Notes: generated by a model from the letters alone, not told the origin. 64,000 nucleotides of DNA from Cristatella mucedo (GCA_009760855.2 WPIO01000001.1:13083001-13147000), one strand, 5' to 3'. Counted from the stretch's first letter, positions 20,625-36,360 are shown. Numbers and translations: made by a program.

Positions 20625-23600
20625 TATTGGTATCCATCATTTCTCCAATGTTGACTGCCCCAAATGCTGGGATTGAACGACCAACTTAAGAGGCTGGTTT
20701 TTCCTGGGACTCATCGTGACTAATGCCCTGAGGAACCACGAGCCATATCGCCCTTCAGGCTGTGGTCACGAAAGATGGGTTGGGCATGGAGTGGTGGTGG
20801 AAGAGAGCCGTGCATGGCTGGTGACTGCATCGTGAGGCTACTAGGGGTGAGGCAAGCCAACCTGGAATGATTGTTTCACAATGCCCATTGCCTCCTCTCA
20901 CATCCGGAACTTGTGATATTTGTTTGGGGATTTATTCCGTGTCACCTTAAGCTTGATCCTTCTCTAAAGCTGTCACTACACGGAGCAAGATGGCAGACTA
21001 CCATGAGTGCTATCACCAGGTCATGGGACTGGTGGAATGCAGGCATCGGCCAGTAAGGTCGTAACAGTCTGTTACCTCTTAGTTCTGCCTCTCAAGCATA
21101 AGAGCCTTGATCAGGGATCAGGCCTCGTGGTTGGGCATTTGGCCACGTCTTACCGTGCTTTGCGGCGTTCAAAGCCTCACACTCTGCTTTCGGCTGCCAG
21201 CTGTTCCGGGCACCATGCCTATCTGCTGACCTGAGAGCAACATTGCTGCGACGATTGGTACTCGGTCAATTTGGGGGCAACCGTTGGCAGCACCAGGCAG
21301 GCTTTTTGTGATTAGCTGTAGGCAATGCTTGCCTGGCAATCAGCAACCATCAGCTGTTGGTCGAATTCCCACCTGACCGGAGGCCGTGAACCCAACAGAG
21401 CAGCCTCTGCTTGCTGCAGATCCAAAATAGCTTCACCAGACTCCTCCTTCTGTGCGCACCTGCCTGTCCCTTTCTTCCACTTGGAGGCTTCTGGCAATGG
21501 TTGCACGCTTGTGTTGTTGCGAACTTGAGTGACAGCTCTTGAGCTGCAGTACTTCCGATGAGCTCAGCACAGGACGGTATTTCTTGAGGACAAGTAATAG
21601 AAACGGATGGGGTTAGCACCTCGAAGTCGCACTGCTAGCGAGTTGTAGAAGCAGCGCCGATGTATGCATAGCTAAGCACCACTGCAGTCAAGTAGGCCCT
21701 TAGCTTAATAGCAAGTCCTCAAGGTATGACTGCTTTTCCCACAGCCTAAGAGGTCACATGTGCACAGGTCGAGCTATGAAGTACGACTGAAGAAGTATCA
21801 CCTTAGATGCGTTTATAAGATCCAAGCCATACATTAAGACATATCTGGTTCTTGACAACTTGGGATTGTCTAACAACAGTTCTAATCGGACTTCATTCAT
21901 TAACGTTTTCTTAGCTTGCCTCGGATTTGAACTTTCCCTCCTTTCCTTCAAGTCGAGAATGGTTCTCTCGTGTTCCAGCATTAAGAGATTTGCCGAAGCT
22001 GGCTGGAGGACAGCCACAAGGTCTGGCTCAGTGCTTGTAGGACTTCTGTCAGCCCTACTCAGATTTTTAGGTGCAAGCCTGTGCTGTGTACACCTAGTGG
22101 CAACTGCTGATGCCCACGGCTGGTTATGTATCCTCCACGGGGTGCCATGGTCTGCTGAGAGCCCGAGTGCATAGTATGACTCAACTAAATGTTGGCCGAG
22201 TCAAGTTCAGTGTCGTTATCTCGTGGCATGGTAGGTGTTTTCTTCAGCCTTTGGTTGTTGTCACTTTGGGAGATCGAATGTACCAGCCGAGGCTTCAGGG
22301 CAAGATCACTGCTTGTGTAGTGCCATGCCGTGAGGCCACAATGCCAACACTACTTACCAGGCCAGACAAAGGAGCATAGTACCTTTGATGTGAGCATCCG
22401 TATTAGTTACTTTTGCTTGCCCGGAACAAATTCTGCAAAATACGGTGATCTTTACACCCCTATATTGGTTGGACATTTAAAGAGTAGGCACTTGATTGAC
22501 CAAGATTTCGGCTGCTGTATGGGAACTTGCTGCTTAAACACTGAATGGGTGAAGTAAGTACTTGCATGTTCACTTCGGTTGAATTGCCTTGGATGCACTG
22601 TTCTCATGGCTGCCAGATGTTGAGGCTCTATTGCTGCCGATGCAAAACTACTGTGGTATTTATCTGTGGGAACGTTATGTATATTTCTCAAACATTCTTA
22701 CACATTTATAATTCATTTGTAAACAGATCATCCTAGGGTGTCAAATGATAGATACTGAATGCTTTCCTACAACTTCCATGTTTTCTTAAATCGAAAGATA
22801 GGCCATCACCTCACCCCTGTTAAGCAGCTTGTAATTCAATGATGCTCGATGCCTACAGTCAATTGTTCCCATGGGAAGCAAGCCAAGCCTGGGCACCCTG
22901 CATCAGCGATATGATTGCAATGGGATGCAGACATTGGTGAGTTTCAATGTGATTGCAATGGGGTGCAGGCATTGGTGAGTTTCGAAGACGCTGGTGGAGG
23001 TAGTTTGTTCGACCGTGGAGGCCAGCTGTACAACTATAGAGGGCAGAGACCACTAAGGCTGTGCTAGGCCAAATTGATCTGCTTATCGGTTTAGTAGCCC
23101 TGACATTTTTGCTTTAAACCTCTGCACAGGTTTGGTGGCTGCAAAGTGAGACTACCGGTTAGGTTCTGTAGTCTGTTGCAGGGCTCCTGGGTTTTTCATC
23201 ATTAGCTCCTATATACTTGCTGTGCCTTAGTATTCTACATGTTAGACAATCGGTTGCCATGACCATTTTTTATTACATTGCCATCATACTTCGAACTTGC
23301 TACTTGGCTACAAAAAGGGTCATGCGTAAGTGTGCCGGATGTATGATGGGTGTGTTGGAATGTCTCTACATGTACAGAGTGCTCACGACTTACCGATTGC
23401 ACGGGCTGAGTCTTAAGCTGCTTCAGATAATGTGTGCTCAAACTTTAGTTTTCACTTTCGAACGATGCTCACACTTGATGAGAGACAGACTGGCTTATGC
23501 ATTCGTTTAATAAGATGAGATCTCTGACAGTCCCCCCAGACTGAAGCATTCAAGCTCTGCAACCCTTCTACTGCCGACTCTTCACCTGTCGCCATCTTCT

Positions 23601-25126
23601 GCCATTGGAAACTCTTAAGCGAAGTGCCTCATGTACCTTTTACACTTCTTTTCTACTCTTTACTAGCCTCGACTTGGGAATTGGGGCTGGAATGGGTGGG
23701 GTATAAGCCAAGTGATGCTGATATGCAGTTTGGCGATCCAGTCGTGCCCAGAGCCCGCTAACACTGTTTGCTCTTGCCTGACTTTTGCCTATTTTCGATC
23801 TGCTTCTGTTCGCTTTTCGTGGCAGTCTATGGGCCTGCTAAGTCACTTGCCCCGAATTGGCAGCCCGTGGGATATCGATGGCCGGTTGGTGTGTGAGCTT
23901 CTGCCATGCCATTTTATGATTTATCCTGAGAGCTGAACATAGCCAGCCACTGGCTCTTCATCAGCCAGGCTGACTTTGGCATTGGCTCACTCTTTGGCTT
24001 TGCAGCCGCATTGCTGATGGCGGCCTCTGTGAATTTACAAACCATATACTGCTACCATGGTAGATTACTGGGTTCGCCAGGAACAAGATTATTGGTCGAC
24101 TGATTAGACTCTCCAGGGCCCTCCTGTGGTTGATGTCGGCTGCTGCTCAGCCGGCTCTCACAAGCTGTGGGCTACAATGTGGTAATATTGATTCACGGTC
24201 AGGCTGCTATTCTTGCAGCCTGACTAAAGGGCAATCGGCCTTGATGTTGCTTTTGGGTGTGCACCACTGCTGGTAATGCTGCTCTTGCCTCCTAGATTGC
24301 ATCAATTGCCTGCCTGTCGTTGAAATGCTGTGTTTTCAAGCAGCTTCGGAATTGCAATATGTCATGTAGGTACCCCCAGCCCTTTGTAGCAGTGTCAATT
24401 TCTGACTACCCATGGCATTGTCGACATTCGGTCAGGCTTACCTTGCTGATACCACGTTGCAGGCTTGACGTCTAGGCTCTATTCTCAGTAATGTCTGTTT
24501 TGGATCGAACTGATTTTCCTGTGACTTCGGATACTGGTGGTAAGCAATTTGCTACGTTCTCTGGTCGTGCTGTTGAGAAAGAATGCATACCGCTTGTCCT
24601 GAAGGTCTATCAATGTTACCTCTTTAGCATATTTTTTAAATGGCAATATAGTGCAGTAAATGACGAACCTTTGCCCCTGACGTCGACTGCTTGTGTTGGC
24701 TAATTGCAATAATGTTTTGTGTTGTTAGCAGTAAAACTCATTGACTACTTGTTTACTTTTATGCATGCATAGAAAGTTTAAGTCCGAGGAAAGAAAATCC
24801 CTCGAACCGGCCGTATAATGTCGACCAACGAGCCTTAGATGTCATAAGAGAACACTGTGGAGCTTATGGGAGTGAGAAATTATGGAGCAATCCATGTTGT
24901 TTAGCATTGTTAATAAGGCTCCTTGCTGCAATCTTTCCTGTCTGCTTTTGCAGCCTGCTGTTTATTTTGGGGGCATATGCAGCAGGCTGTTGTTTTGCAA
25001 TTTTTGACAATACACTTTCCAGGCTTCGACCAAGGTTTTCATAGATCAGTCTGAAAGCTAAATTTGTGATAACTAACTGGCCTGCACGCTTGCATGCTCA
25101 TTTTTACGGATGTGTGTAGTTAAGAT
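20625..25126. other. Long gene-poor stretch
   Basis: I found no exon, conserved domain or full element here. A minus-strand zone between about 22020 and 21310 is relatively open and contains RYVLMYGLDLI, faintly like a retroelement protease end. It is too degraded to call. Confidence 0.35.
22913..22984 (+). repeat. Two-copy 38-base tandem repeat
   Basis: GATTGCAATGGGATGCAGAC begins the first copy at 22913; the second starts at 22951 with two differences in the compared part. No coding role is apparent. Confidence 0.85.
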
Positions 25127-25200
25127 GCTCCCGATCTACTCTATCTACTAACTTAATGTATCTCCATCTGTAATTTCACAAAGCCACACAAATTAAGTGG
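25127..25200 (-). repeat. LINE-B extreme 3' end fragment
   Basis: TAATGTATCTCCATCTGTAA followed by TTTCACAAAGCC is the reverse of the LINE-B end (GGAGTTACAGATGGAGATAC). Only the last part of the element is present. Confidence 0.55.
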
Positions 25201-25654
25201 ATGTTAAATAGAGGAGTCCTTTTTTAAAAATTTCTTGTTTTTCAACTGGGCTTGCATGAACCTGTTATTGCAGTTTAACTTTTTGCTTCTAATTGCTCAT
25301 GCGACTCTCTCCTACGTAGTTTTCCCAGAAAGCTACCTGCTGTGCTTTTTTGCATGTCCTATGTGAAGGATATCTATGCGTTGGCCACACCATATTGCTG
25401 TCGATGCAGCACGGGGTTGTTCTGTGGCTCTGCTTCTGCCATTGTGATCTGCTGGATCATTGTACACATGTCACAGGTCTGTTCGTTCTGAACAGCTCTT
25501 ATGCCAATTTCCATGGTACTTATGCCATAAGCAGAAGCTCTTATGCCAAACTTGTCATCGAAGCTAGCTGTTGACGATGCCAGCTGCCAGGGCTTGACTC
25601 TTTGTCTGTGGGGCGGCAGCCTGCTACGTCACCAAGCTACAAGGACTAGATAGT

Positions 25655-26190
25655 AGTTTTCTATAGTGCACTCAAAGCCTAAGCAGCTTTCGGTGTGAAT
25701 ATGTAGCCAGCGGACTTCATCTCACACAACAAAGAGAAAGGGAGAAGCATAGCTGTGTCTGGAAGGCAGTCGAGGAAGAGAGTAGCACAGAGGTAGCAGC
25801 TCAGGACGTCTGGAAAGGATGTGCCTTAGTCGGCAGCAGTAAGTGGAGATGTCGCTAAATAAGAATGGTTGAAGTGAGTTCCACAGTCTTGGATCTGCAG
25901 ACCAAGAGTTCTGCCACTAACGGTCGTCAAGCGTATGAATTGAACAGCTTGTAGGATGCTGCCATTTTCGTGGCACTGTCGATATTAGTTCAACGAGTTG
26001 CATTGATTTTCTGAGATAGGCTGATCTCCAGTGTGCTCTCCGTGAGCTGCGCTCGGCTGGCTCTATATACCTCACTGCTTTCGGACCTATAATAGCCCAG
26101 CTAGTCTTTGTAAATTGCACTCCGCTTGCCATCTCATCGCATGTTGGACATACGGAGGCTTTTACAAGTGCCACACTCAATTCTTGTACC
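25655..26190 (-). pseudogene. LINE-B RT C-terminal and 3' UTR relic
   Basis: The minus strand reads an RT C-terminal region with DPRLWNSL (about 25890). The LINE-B 3' UTR follows (reverse of GAGAAAGGGAGAAGCATAGC and CTTCATCTCACACAACAAAG). The distal part (26180-25917) is an open frame of 87 codons of the same relic. Confidence 0.65.
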
Positions 26191-27241
26191 CCCTTCGTGT
26201 TATTAGTTAATATAGTGCATCATGGAGAGAATGAGAGAATCCAATTTATGCAGCAGTAGAAGTTTATGTATTCGAGTGCTCTCATTGTTCCATGACTGAA
26301 AACTAATGCTTGATTGATGCTGTGCAGTATTTGCTGCAATCGCTTTGGTACTGCTGCACGTGGGCCAAGTGGGTCGGTGACACTTTAAAAAGGTCGTCAA
26401 ACAGCACAAGTCCTGGATTTTAATCCTGGTGGTGGTGATATGGTGTCCACATATATAGGGTGAGTCGTCTCTGGAGCACTGGGGTCAAATCCCCCAGGTG
26501 CTAGGGTGGCTGTTTATATATAATAATGGCCACTGCCTATGAGCGGACACCATCTGGAGGAGCTGCTATGATATTTCGCCGTGGTTCTTTTTGTCCCAGA
26601 CCAGTCAGACCAACGTGTAGCAGAATTCACCAAGCTGCTGCTAACATCAAGTAATGGTGGCTGGACCGATGGCTCTTAATAATGCTGGCAATCACAAGCT
26701 TGGCCAGAAACCCTCTGAGTACTTACCTGATGGGGACCTATCCAGGGTATAGTCGGCCAAGAACTCCTGGACTGGCAAGAGCAAAAGTGCTTCACTGCTG
26801 CTGGCACCTCAGGGATTGCCAACTCGTGCTCAGCCAAATCTAGTAAATTTGTCCCTGAGGGCTTTCAAAGTTGAAAAAGTAGAGTAGCTGATTCAACGGC
26901 CTTTATGTACAGTCGTCCCTTACCACTTCGGGCTTCGACTCTATCGTGGTTTTTTCAAAAATATTCATGAAACAGTTAATCGAGATAGCAAAAACGATGC
27001 AGCATGCGTTCGGTTGCCTGAGTCAATTATACACCCGTGTATCACACTGCAGGCCTATGTATTCAAGCACCTTGCAAACCCTTCCCAGGTGCAGCCGCTC
27101 GACCACTCCTTGTGTGTGGGCAAGAACTTGTTTCCCAAAAAATCAAGTGGTGAAACCAAGCCAATCAGAGCATGTTGGTCACTGATTGGCTATCCTATCC
27201 TTTCCTATCCTGGCCACTGGTTGGCTCAGCCTCACACAAGC
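26191..27241. other. No recognised gene
   Basis: A stretch near 26400-26540 (GGTCAAATCCCCCAGG, then an AT-rich end) resembles a degraded tRNA-type SINE but matches no other copy well. Otherwise nothing is recognised. Confidence 0.35.
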
Positions 27242-27478
27242 TCAGTTAATAACAGTAATAATACACTTGATAAAGTGCCCTCAGAGAACTCAATCTCTTT
27301 GTAGGTGCTTTACATTTACTGCAAAGGGAAATGCGATTGAATGGCCAGTAATATCATGCTTGATTAACAGCATGAATAACATGGTTAGGGGTGACATGCA
27401 CAGGGTCAGCACGCATAAGCTCATAAAGAACGAATCACAGGGACCCACTAAGTGCTGTCGTAAGTAGGTGCGTTTTTA
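27242..27478 (-). pseudogene. LINE-A 3' UTR copy, minus strand
   Basis: From the left: AATAATACACTTGATAAAG, the reversed tail CTCAGAGAACTCAATCTC, the 3' UTR (GGTTAGGGGTGACATGCAC, GGGTCAGCACGCATAAG) and the reversed end of the RT frame (GGGACCCACTAAGTGCTGTC). Confidence 0.8.
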
Positions 27479-29858
<2,380 letters not shown>

Positions 29859-29975
29859 GTGCTGCTACGCTGAGTGCTTCCTTGACCGTCCTCCTGACTG
29901 TCCCCCTTACTATGCTTCCCACTTTTCCTTTGCCGAGTGATATGAAGTCTGCTGGTCGTTTGCATCCCGAAAGCT
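29859..29975 (+). pseudogene. LINE-B 3' fragment, diverged
   Basis: Retains CTATGCTTCCCACTTTTCC, then GATATGAAGTCTGCTGG and CATCCCGAAAGC in LINE-B order, with deletions. Confidence 0.5.
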
Positions 29976-30439
29976 GTGGTCCTTGCCTGTTGGCACTTGT
30001 CACACCTCGAAGTAGCCTGTGCACTATGGTCTGCACCAGAAGTTTGTCTGACTGTGCCGTTTAGAATGTCTTTCTTAGTCATCCTTTCATCTTTGCTCTC
30101 TCGACTGGCATTGGGCTCTCTAGGTTTCGGTCTGAACCAAACTGACCGTTTCATTATCTCGACGATGTGCACACAGTTTGCTTGTTCTCTCGGTCCACGT
30201 ACTAATTCTCATAATGACAACTTGTGCATCTTGTCCAGTATTTACATGCAGTGCTAAACCTTAAACATCCATCGCACTGCATCCGAAGAACATCAAAGCT
30301 CTAGCTGGCTTCGACGAAATCCTCGTGAGACTGACTCACAGATTCTGCTGAAATCATTGACGACATTGCTTTGCTGCCATTCCCCCTGTAGAATAGCTGC
30401 TGTGCATTGCAAATATAATGGACAAAAGAATGCCATGTC

Positions 30440-30728
30440 TTCCTATTGGGTGCACTTCTTATGCAACGACAACTATTCTCCTGCTTTCGACTAGGGCACA
30501 TCTTTTCCAGCTGTCCGAAACTGTTACTTCTATGCTACTCACTACCTCAGCTGCTCTCCTGACTAAGCTATGCTTCTCACTTTATCTTTGTTGTGTGAGA
30601 TGAAGTCTGCTGGCTACCGAATGCGTATCGAAAGCTGCTTAGGCTTTGAGTGCGCTATAGAAAACTCTCCCGCATAACACCCACAAAGTCTTTCATGACT
30701 TTGTGGAATTACAGACGGAGATACAGCA
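30440..30728 (+). pseudogene. LINE-B 3' end copy
   Basis: Full 3' signature: CAACTATTCTCCTGC, CACATCTTTTCCAGCTGTCC, GATGAAGTCTGCTGGCTACC, GACTTTGTGGAATTACAGAC, GGAGATACAGCACA. The coding part is frameshifted. Confidence 0.75.
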
Positions 30729-31703
30729 CAGCACTATGGTTGTGATTTGTCATGCACGTACAGATATGGTCACATTGACTCATTACCAAGTCACGGCTTG
30801 GAGGATGCACATCAAGACAGGCTCGGCAAAAGTGAAAGCTTTAGTTTTGTCATAGTTCGACATGTTCACATGTCTGTCAACCTAGATGAATCGGTCTCTT
30901 GACTAATTTTTCTTTATTTGACTCACGATTGTTGAATTTTGGTGGCTGGCCAAGGTATACGTCTGCCCAGGGGTTTTCAGTTGTATCTGTCAGTTAATAT
31001 ACTCCAGCGGCTGTCTGTCGCACATATGCTCGATAGCACAGCACCAGCTGTTTCCACCATTCGGATGGACTAGTGAACCCTTCAACCTGCCTCTTCCAAG
31101 TTTGATGATCGTTGTCTGTCTCTCGCACCCCCCATGCAGCTCTTTGCCTGTAGCTCTCAAAAAAGGCAATATTCCCAATGAAAAATTAATTCTGACCTTA
31201 AAGCACTCTTATTTCGGCTAACATTTGAACACTAGGCAGTTGAGTATTCCACTGGGAATTGCTGTTCTCAGTGTGCCTGCAGCTGATTGCCAGGTAGCCA
31301 GATTCGACTGGCCAAGAATGATTGATCACCGACTCATACGTCAGTTCTTTAGGTATGTCGTTTGTAAGCATCCGGTAAAAGCAAGCCCAGCTGGTTTGCT
31401 GACACGTGCAAAGCCAGATCCATTGCTGATCTGTCGCGGGCGACTGCCCATCCCACAGGCTGCATATTAACTGGCACACTCAGTGCTTCCTCTTTTACTT
31501 CCACGAAGTGGAGTTGGTGCTGTCAACTGGAGTGTATTGATTCTTGATCGTCACCAGACCGGCTATGGCAGCCCGCTATCAGTATGTCGATGCGCATAGT
31601 GTGCTTTGCTGCCAGCACTGCCGACCGCATGATTGATTCAGGGTGTTGAGACCTCATGCTGGGCAAACATGCCGTCATGCTGCCTACGGTATAGGCTGTT
31701 GAG
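30729..31703. other. No recognised gene
   Basis: Overlapping frames at 31198-31479 (minus) and 31225-31470 (plus) are mutual shadows with no recognised motif. Confidence 0.35.
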
Positions 31704-31705
31704 GA

Positions 31706-31741
31706 GTGTGTGTGTGTGTGTGTGTGCGCGCGCGCGCGCGT
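31706..31741. repeat. (TG)n(CG)n microsatellite
   Basis: TG units run directly into CG units, alternating purine-pyrimidine DNA of the kind that can adopt Z-form. Confidence 0.9.
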
Positions 31742-32047
31742 TTGCATGCGTGTGCTTGAATCTGCTTGCGTGGGTGTAGCAGTGGCAGGAGTTGCTTCGG
31801 CTTTTCTGTCCCCCAGCACGTGGACACGCAGCAGCTGCCCTGTGAAGCTGAACCTCTGCTGTTTATGCTAGCATGTTAGCATTGCTATTACCATTAGCAC
31901 TAGGTATTGCTGTCTATTTGTATTCTTAGGTTCCTGCTCAGTAATATTGTCTGAATGTAGGGTAAGATGCAGGGAGCCAGTTCTCTGCCTGGCATTAGTA
32001 CCTGCTGAGCAAGGTTCAATGCTGCTGGCTTTCAGATCAGCCGAGCA

Positions 32048-32294
32048 CAGTAGCTACTTGCGTAGTCCTTCCCAGGCGTCCTGAGTTGCTATTTCCATGC
32101 TACTCACTTCTTCAACTGCCCTCCCGACTCAGCTATGCTTCTTCTGACTTTTGCTTTGCTGCGTGAGATGAAGTCTGTTGGTTACCGCTTGCATACAGAA
32201 AATCGCTTAGGCTTAGAATGCGCTATAGAAAAATCTCTTGTGTAGCACCCACTTAGTCTTTGTGGAGTTACAGATGGAGATACATTTTATTACA
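32048..32294 (+). pseudogene. LINE-B 3' end copy
   Basis: GCTATTTCCATGCTACTCAC, GATGAAGTCTGTTGGTTACC, GTGGAGTTACAGATGGAGAT and an ATTTTATTACAT end. The preceding coding part is lost. Confidence 0.75.
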
Positions 32295-32831
32295 TGTACT
32301 CAGTGAGCTTGGTGTGTCTGACTTCGATTCTACTGTTGTCATGATCGACAGAAGCATGTGTTGGTAGCGGCAGTGTGAGTGTGGGCAACACCCAGCAGTT
32401 TTTGCTGCTCTTAATCGGTGCCCAGCTGTCAGGGGGGGAGGGCATTAGTACATCAGCATCAGTACAAACGTTTGGTGCTATGTTCCCCTCTCCTGCCAAC
32501 TACCAAGCTGTAGCCGGGAAGAGGTGATATACCACTAACGATGGGAACCTAGAGCCGGAATGTGTGGCAGCTGTGTAAGCCATTGTACAATCATGTTGAC
32601 CAGAAGAGCCAAATATTTATATGTAGCTGCGTGAGCAATTACCCGGGCTCCCTTTTTGTTGAGTAGATGCATAAGTACATTTATGCCTATAAGGATCATG
32701 ACAGGCTATGCTGTTATGGTATGGGCGTTCTTTAACCGGCTGCTTAGCAGATGAAGACAATATGCAGACTGCGGGAAATAAGCGAATTGCACTTGTTTGC
32801 ATGCCAGTGTGATTGGGTTTGAAGCTGCATG
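32295..32831. other. No recognised feature
   Basis: Unique-looking sequence between a LINE-B copy and the long triplet tract; only chance frames. Confidence 0.4.
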
Positions 32832-33766
32832 CCCCCTCCTCTTCCTCTCCTCCTCCTCCTCCTCCTCCTCCTCCTCCTCCTCCTCCTCCTCCTCCTCTCC
32901 TCCTCCTCCTCCTCCTCCTCCTCCTCCTCCTCCTCCTCCTCCTCCTCCTCCTCCTCCTCCTCCTCCTCCTCCTCCTCCTCCTCCTCCTCCTCCTCCTCCT
33001 CCTCCTCCTCCTCCTCCTCCTCCTCCTCCTCCTCCTCCTCCTCCTCCTCCTCCTCCTCCTCCTCCTCCTCCTCCTCCTCCTCCTCCTCCTCCTCCTCCTC
33101 CTCCTCCTCCTCCTCCTCCTCCTCCTCCTCCTCCTCCTCCTCCTCCTCCTCCTCCTCCTCCTCCTCCTCCTCCTCCTCCTCCTCCTCCTCCTCCTCCTCC
33201 TCCTCCTCCTCCTCCTCCTCCTCCTCCTCCTCCTCCTCCTCCTCCTCCTCCTCCTCCTCCTCCTCCTCCTCCTCCTCCTCCTCCTCCTCCTCCTCCTCCT
33301 CCTCCTCCTCCTCCTCCTCCTCCTCCTCCTCCTCCTCCTCCTCCTCCTCCTCCTCCTCCTCCTCCTCCTCCTCCTCCTCCTCCTCCTCCTCCTCCTCCTC
33401 CTCCTCCTCCTCCTCCTCCTCCTCCTCCTCCTCCTCCTCCTCCTCCTCCTCCTCCTCCTCCTCCTCCTCCTCCTCCTCCTCCTCCTCCTCCTCCTCCTCC
33501 TCCTCCTCCTCCTCCTCCTCCTCCTCCTCCTCCTCCTCCTCCTCCTCCTCCTCCTCCTCCTCCTCCTCCTCCTCCTCCTCCTCCTCCTCCTCCTCCTCCT
33601 CCTCCTCCTCCTCCTCCTCCTCCTCCTCCTCCTCCCTCCTCCTCCTCCTCCTCCTCCTCCTCCTCCTCCTCCTCCTCCTCCTCCTCCTCCTCCTCCTCCT
33701 CCTCCTCCTCCTCCTCCTCCTCCTCCTCCTCCTCCTCCTCCTCCTCCTCATCTCTTCCTCCTCTCC
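32832..33766. repeat. (TCC)n triplet tract of about 0.9 kb
   Basis: About 300 TCC units, nearly perfect from 32848 to 33749. Interruptions include a lost C near 32896, an extra C near 33635 and degenerate ends. One strand is pure pyrimidine. All long frames here (poly-Ser, Pro, Leu, Glu, Arg) are artefacts of the repeat. The exact length may not be reliable because reads cannot anchor inside it. Confidence 0.97.
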
Positions 33767-36229
33767 CCCTGGCAAAATTCTTTTATGCTTTACGCTGCTC
33801 GTTTGTGAGTCAACGAAGCCACTAGTGATGACTATACATGTGCTCACAGACTGCTGCTTGCTGGGTCAGCTTTGAGCTGAAAATCGATGGCCCGCGAGTT
33901 TGGCCGTCACGAGTAGCGACCTCACCGCTGCTCTCATCGTGATGATGCATGGCTGGAGGGGGGGGTGGCTCGGTTTGACTGTTCCGGGGATTTTAGGATG
34001 TGGCCTCACAAATCCGACCGAGTCTGGCCTGCCTCGGTAGTCGGTGACTGCTGAAGCCACTCGCTTAGGCCTGATGTTGTTCTGATGGTCCCTATCACGT
34101 GTGATCGGTTCCCTCACTTGCTGGCATCGACAACGTTTAAGCACTTCCTAGATGGTATTGAGGCTGTGCGTCTGGGGTGTTGGCACACCCAGCAGCCTCT
34201 GCTCAGGCATGGACATGGCAGCTATGACTGCTGCCTATGTTGTCTTGTCATAGACTAACATTGTTGATTGTTCAACATTATTGAACGGCAAATTGTGAAT
34301 GCCCAAATTATTGGCAGTTCATGGTAAGGAGCTAGCCTGCCCTCTTTACACGGTCGATATGGCTGGCCATCGACCGAGTGTCAATATTGCTTGGTCTGTA
34401 CCTGACAATAACAGCTGAATCACTACCAGGTTGCCTAAACCTGGTAACGACTCTTGCATTCGAAATACATCTTTGGTTGCTATTGCAAAGTGTTTCAGTA
34501 GTAGTCAGAACAGTGCTCGTTATCTTTCCTCTGCTAACCATCGTGCAATCTAGAGATTGCCACACTTTTTGCAATGCCGTCAAGCTCTTCTTTTGTCGGC
34601 ATGGTTGGTCTGCAGCTGCTGAGGTCCGGCAGCTCCATTTGCTGCAAACACTGTTGCCTCTTCCGTCTGAGGCTTCGACAATCGACGTGCACCTCGCTAG
34701 CCGCTGCACTTTAAGCGCTAGCGTTCGAGCAAGCCTACGCGTCTCTGCAAGAGGAAGTGCAGCTGCTTCAATCAGAACTCTGCTTCTGATGGCTGTGAGA
34801 GTAAACAGCTCAGATCTGACCCAGACTTTCTTTTAGTCGCTACCTCGAATCTCCGATCCTCTTAAACGCCAAGTGTCCTGATGTTATGACATAGGCACAT
34901 TGGCCATGGCCATGTAGAAATTCAGCTGCTGACTTTACCTGGCAATGTCACATGAGCTGCCATGTGGCAAAGGTCTGCTGGGCAGGGGGGCTCTATGCCA
35001 TGCATCACTACCACATTGTGCCTCCGAAGGCATACTGCAAGTGCTCAGTCGCCCAATAAACCTAGGCTGGTGCACATCGACGCGTGCTTGCTGATGCTCA
35101 TCTCCCTGGCAATCTCTATGACAGACACATGCGCTCGGGTCAGACATTGGTTATTAAGTTACCCTACCCGGGGAAGTGGTAGGTGGTTGCTGGCATTCTT
35201 GCACTGCTGCTGCACTTGGTGGGCGATTGCTATAGAGCTGTTTCTGTGCAGACAGCTTGACATCGTGTTATTAGCAGTTCGTGCTTTCGTAGTGCCACTG
35301 CCCCCCCCCCCCGAGCTCTCGGCTTCCCTCAGCTTGGTTTCGTCTTCCCCTGATCATCTAGATAAAGATGCAGCAATGTGTGTCCATAGTCACATAGTCT
35401 TTACTCGGGCTTCTTGATTATGAGCAACTATTTTCCAGGCTTGCTCAGTCATATCGACTTGCCGAAGCAGCGATTTTCTTTATTCGCAAAGCAACGTTGC
35501 ATAACTTGGCACTCGTTTTTGTATACCATTGATGCCAGGACCGTGCAGCCAGATGCCTTCACCCAGGCAGGACCCTTTTGTGATCAATAGATCCATCAGA
35601 CGTATGCACGTACATGCAGGTGCTCTTAAGATACACACAGTGTCAGAACTTGAGGATCTGGCTTACGTCTTATGCCATGCATGGCAGAGTAAAATGCAAT
35701 GAATGTTTAGGGAAGTCTTGGCAAAATGGCATCAATTTGTAGCAAAATCGATAGTATGTTGTAGCGTCATTAACTCGCGTGGGCTTAGGCAGCAGCATAG
35801 CTGTCGACGTGTGGTTTGTTGTGTTCTATCGCCTTGGCTTGCTTATAGCTGGCAAAAAAGTCTGTATGCTCCAACTATGTGTGGCTGCCGTTTTGAGAGT
35901 GCAATTTTCATCGTTTGGATGCTGCATCATGGTCATCAAGACTGATTGTCTTTGAACCCACCACCACCACCTTTATGTGCTATTGTTCTGGGTTTTTTGG
36001 GATGTACAGAGAAATAGTGCTGATCTCAAGCAGGTATTGTTTATGTTTATGCCTATTTAGCACAACTCAGTCCTTTTAGTGAATATCCTTAGCTTTTTCC
36101 CATCGAGCTTGGATATTACTAAAGATAAAAGTACTTTCGTGATCAATGCTTTAGATTCATAGCTCATACAATGCTAGTCAATTGTTGCTTTTTGAAAACA
36201 ATAGGTGGTTTTTGGGGTGTCAGTTAATT
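33767..36229. other. No recognised gene
   Basis: Frames of 125-152 codons at 34332-34709 (minus) and 34378-34836 (plus) overlap each other and carry no recognised domain. The region lies upstream of the first MCTP exon found and may contain an unseen 5' exon or promoter. Confidence 0.35.
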
Positions 36230-36360
36230 GCAGCTCTGGCTTAACCCAAGGTTAAGGCGTCTGGACTTCAACGACCAAGGTCGTAAATGCGACTCTTTCG
36301 GCATATTAAAGGCGCCTGGCTAGAGATTATGTTCTCTTTGGGCGTGATGCAAATGAATAT
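36230..36360 (+). repeat. SINE-A copy
   Basis: A-box region CCCAAGGTTAAGGCG, B-box region degraded, tail TAGAGATTATGTTCTCTTTG and GATGCAAATGAATAT. Confidence 0.65.

Noticed and set aside
27000-27300. Plus-strand frame of 96 codons at 27014-27304
   Set aside because: Its end is the reversed LINE-A tail and its start has no protein features.
32744-33875. Four long reading frames (331-367 codons) of poly-Pro, poly-Leu, poly-Ser and poly-Glu/Arg
   Set aside because: They are translations of the (TCC)n tract in different frames and strands, with no sequence of their own.
34332-34836. 125- and 152-codon frames on opposite strands
   Set aside because: Mutually overlapping, without motifs, splice context or repeats; most likely chance.
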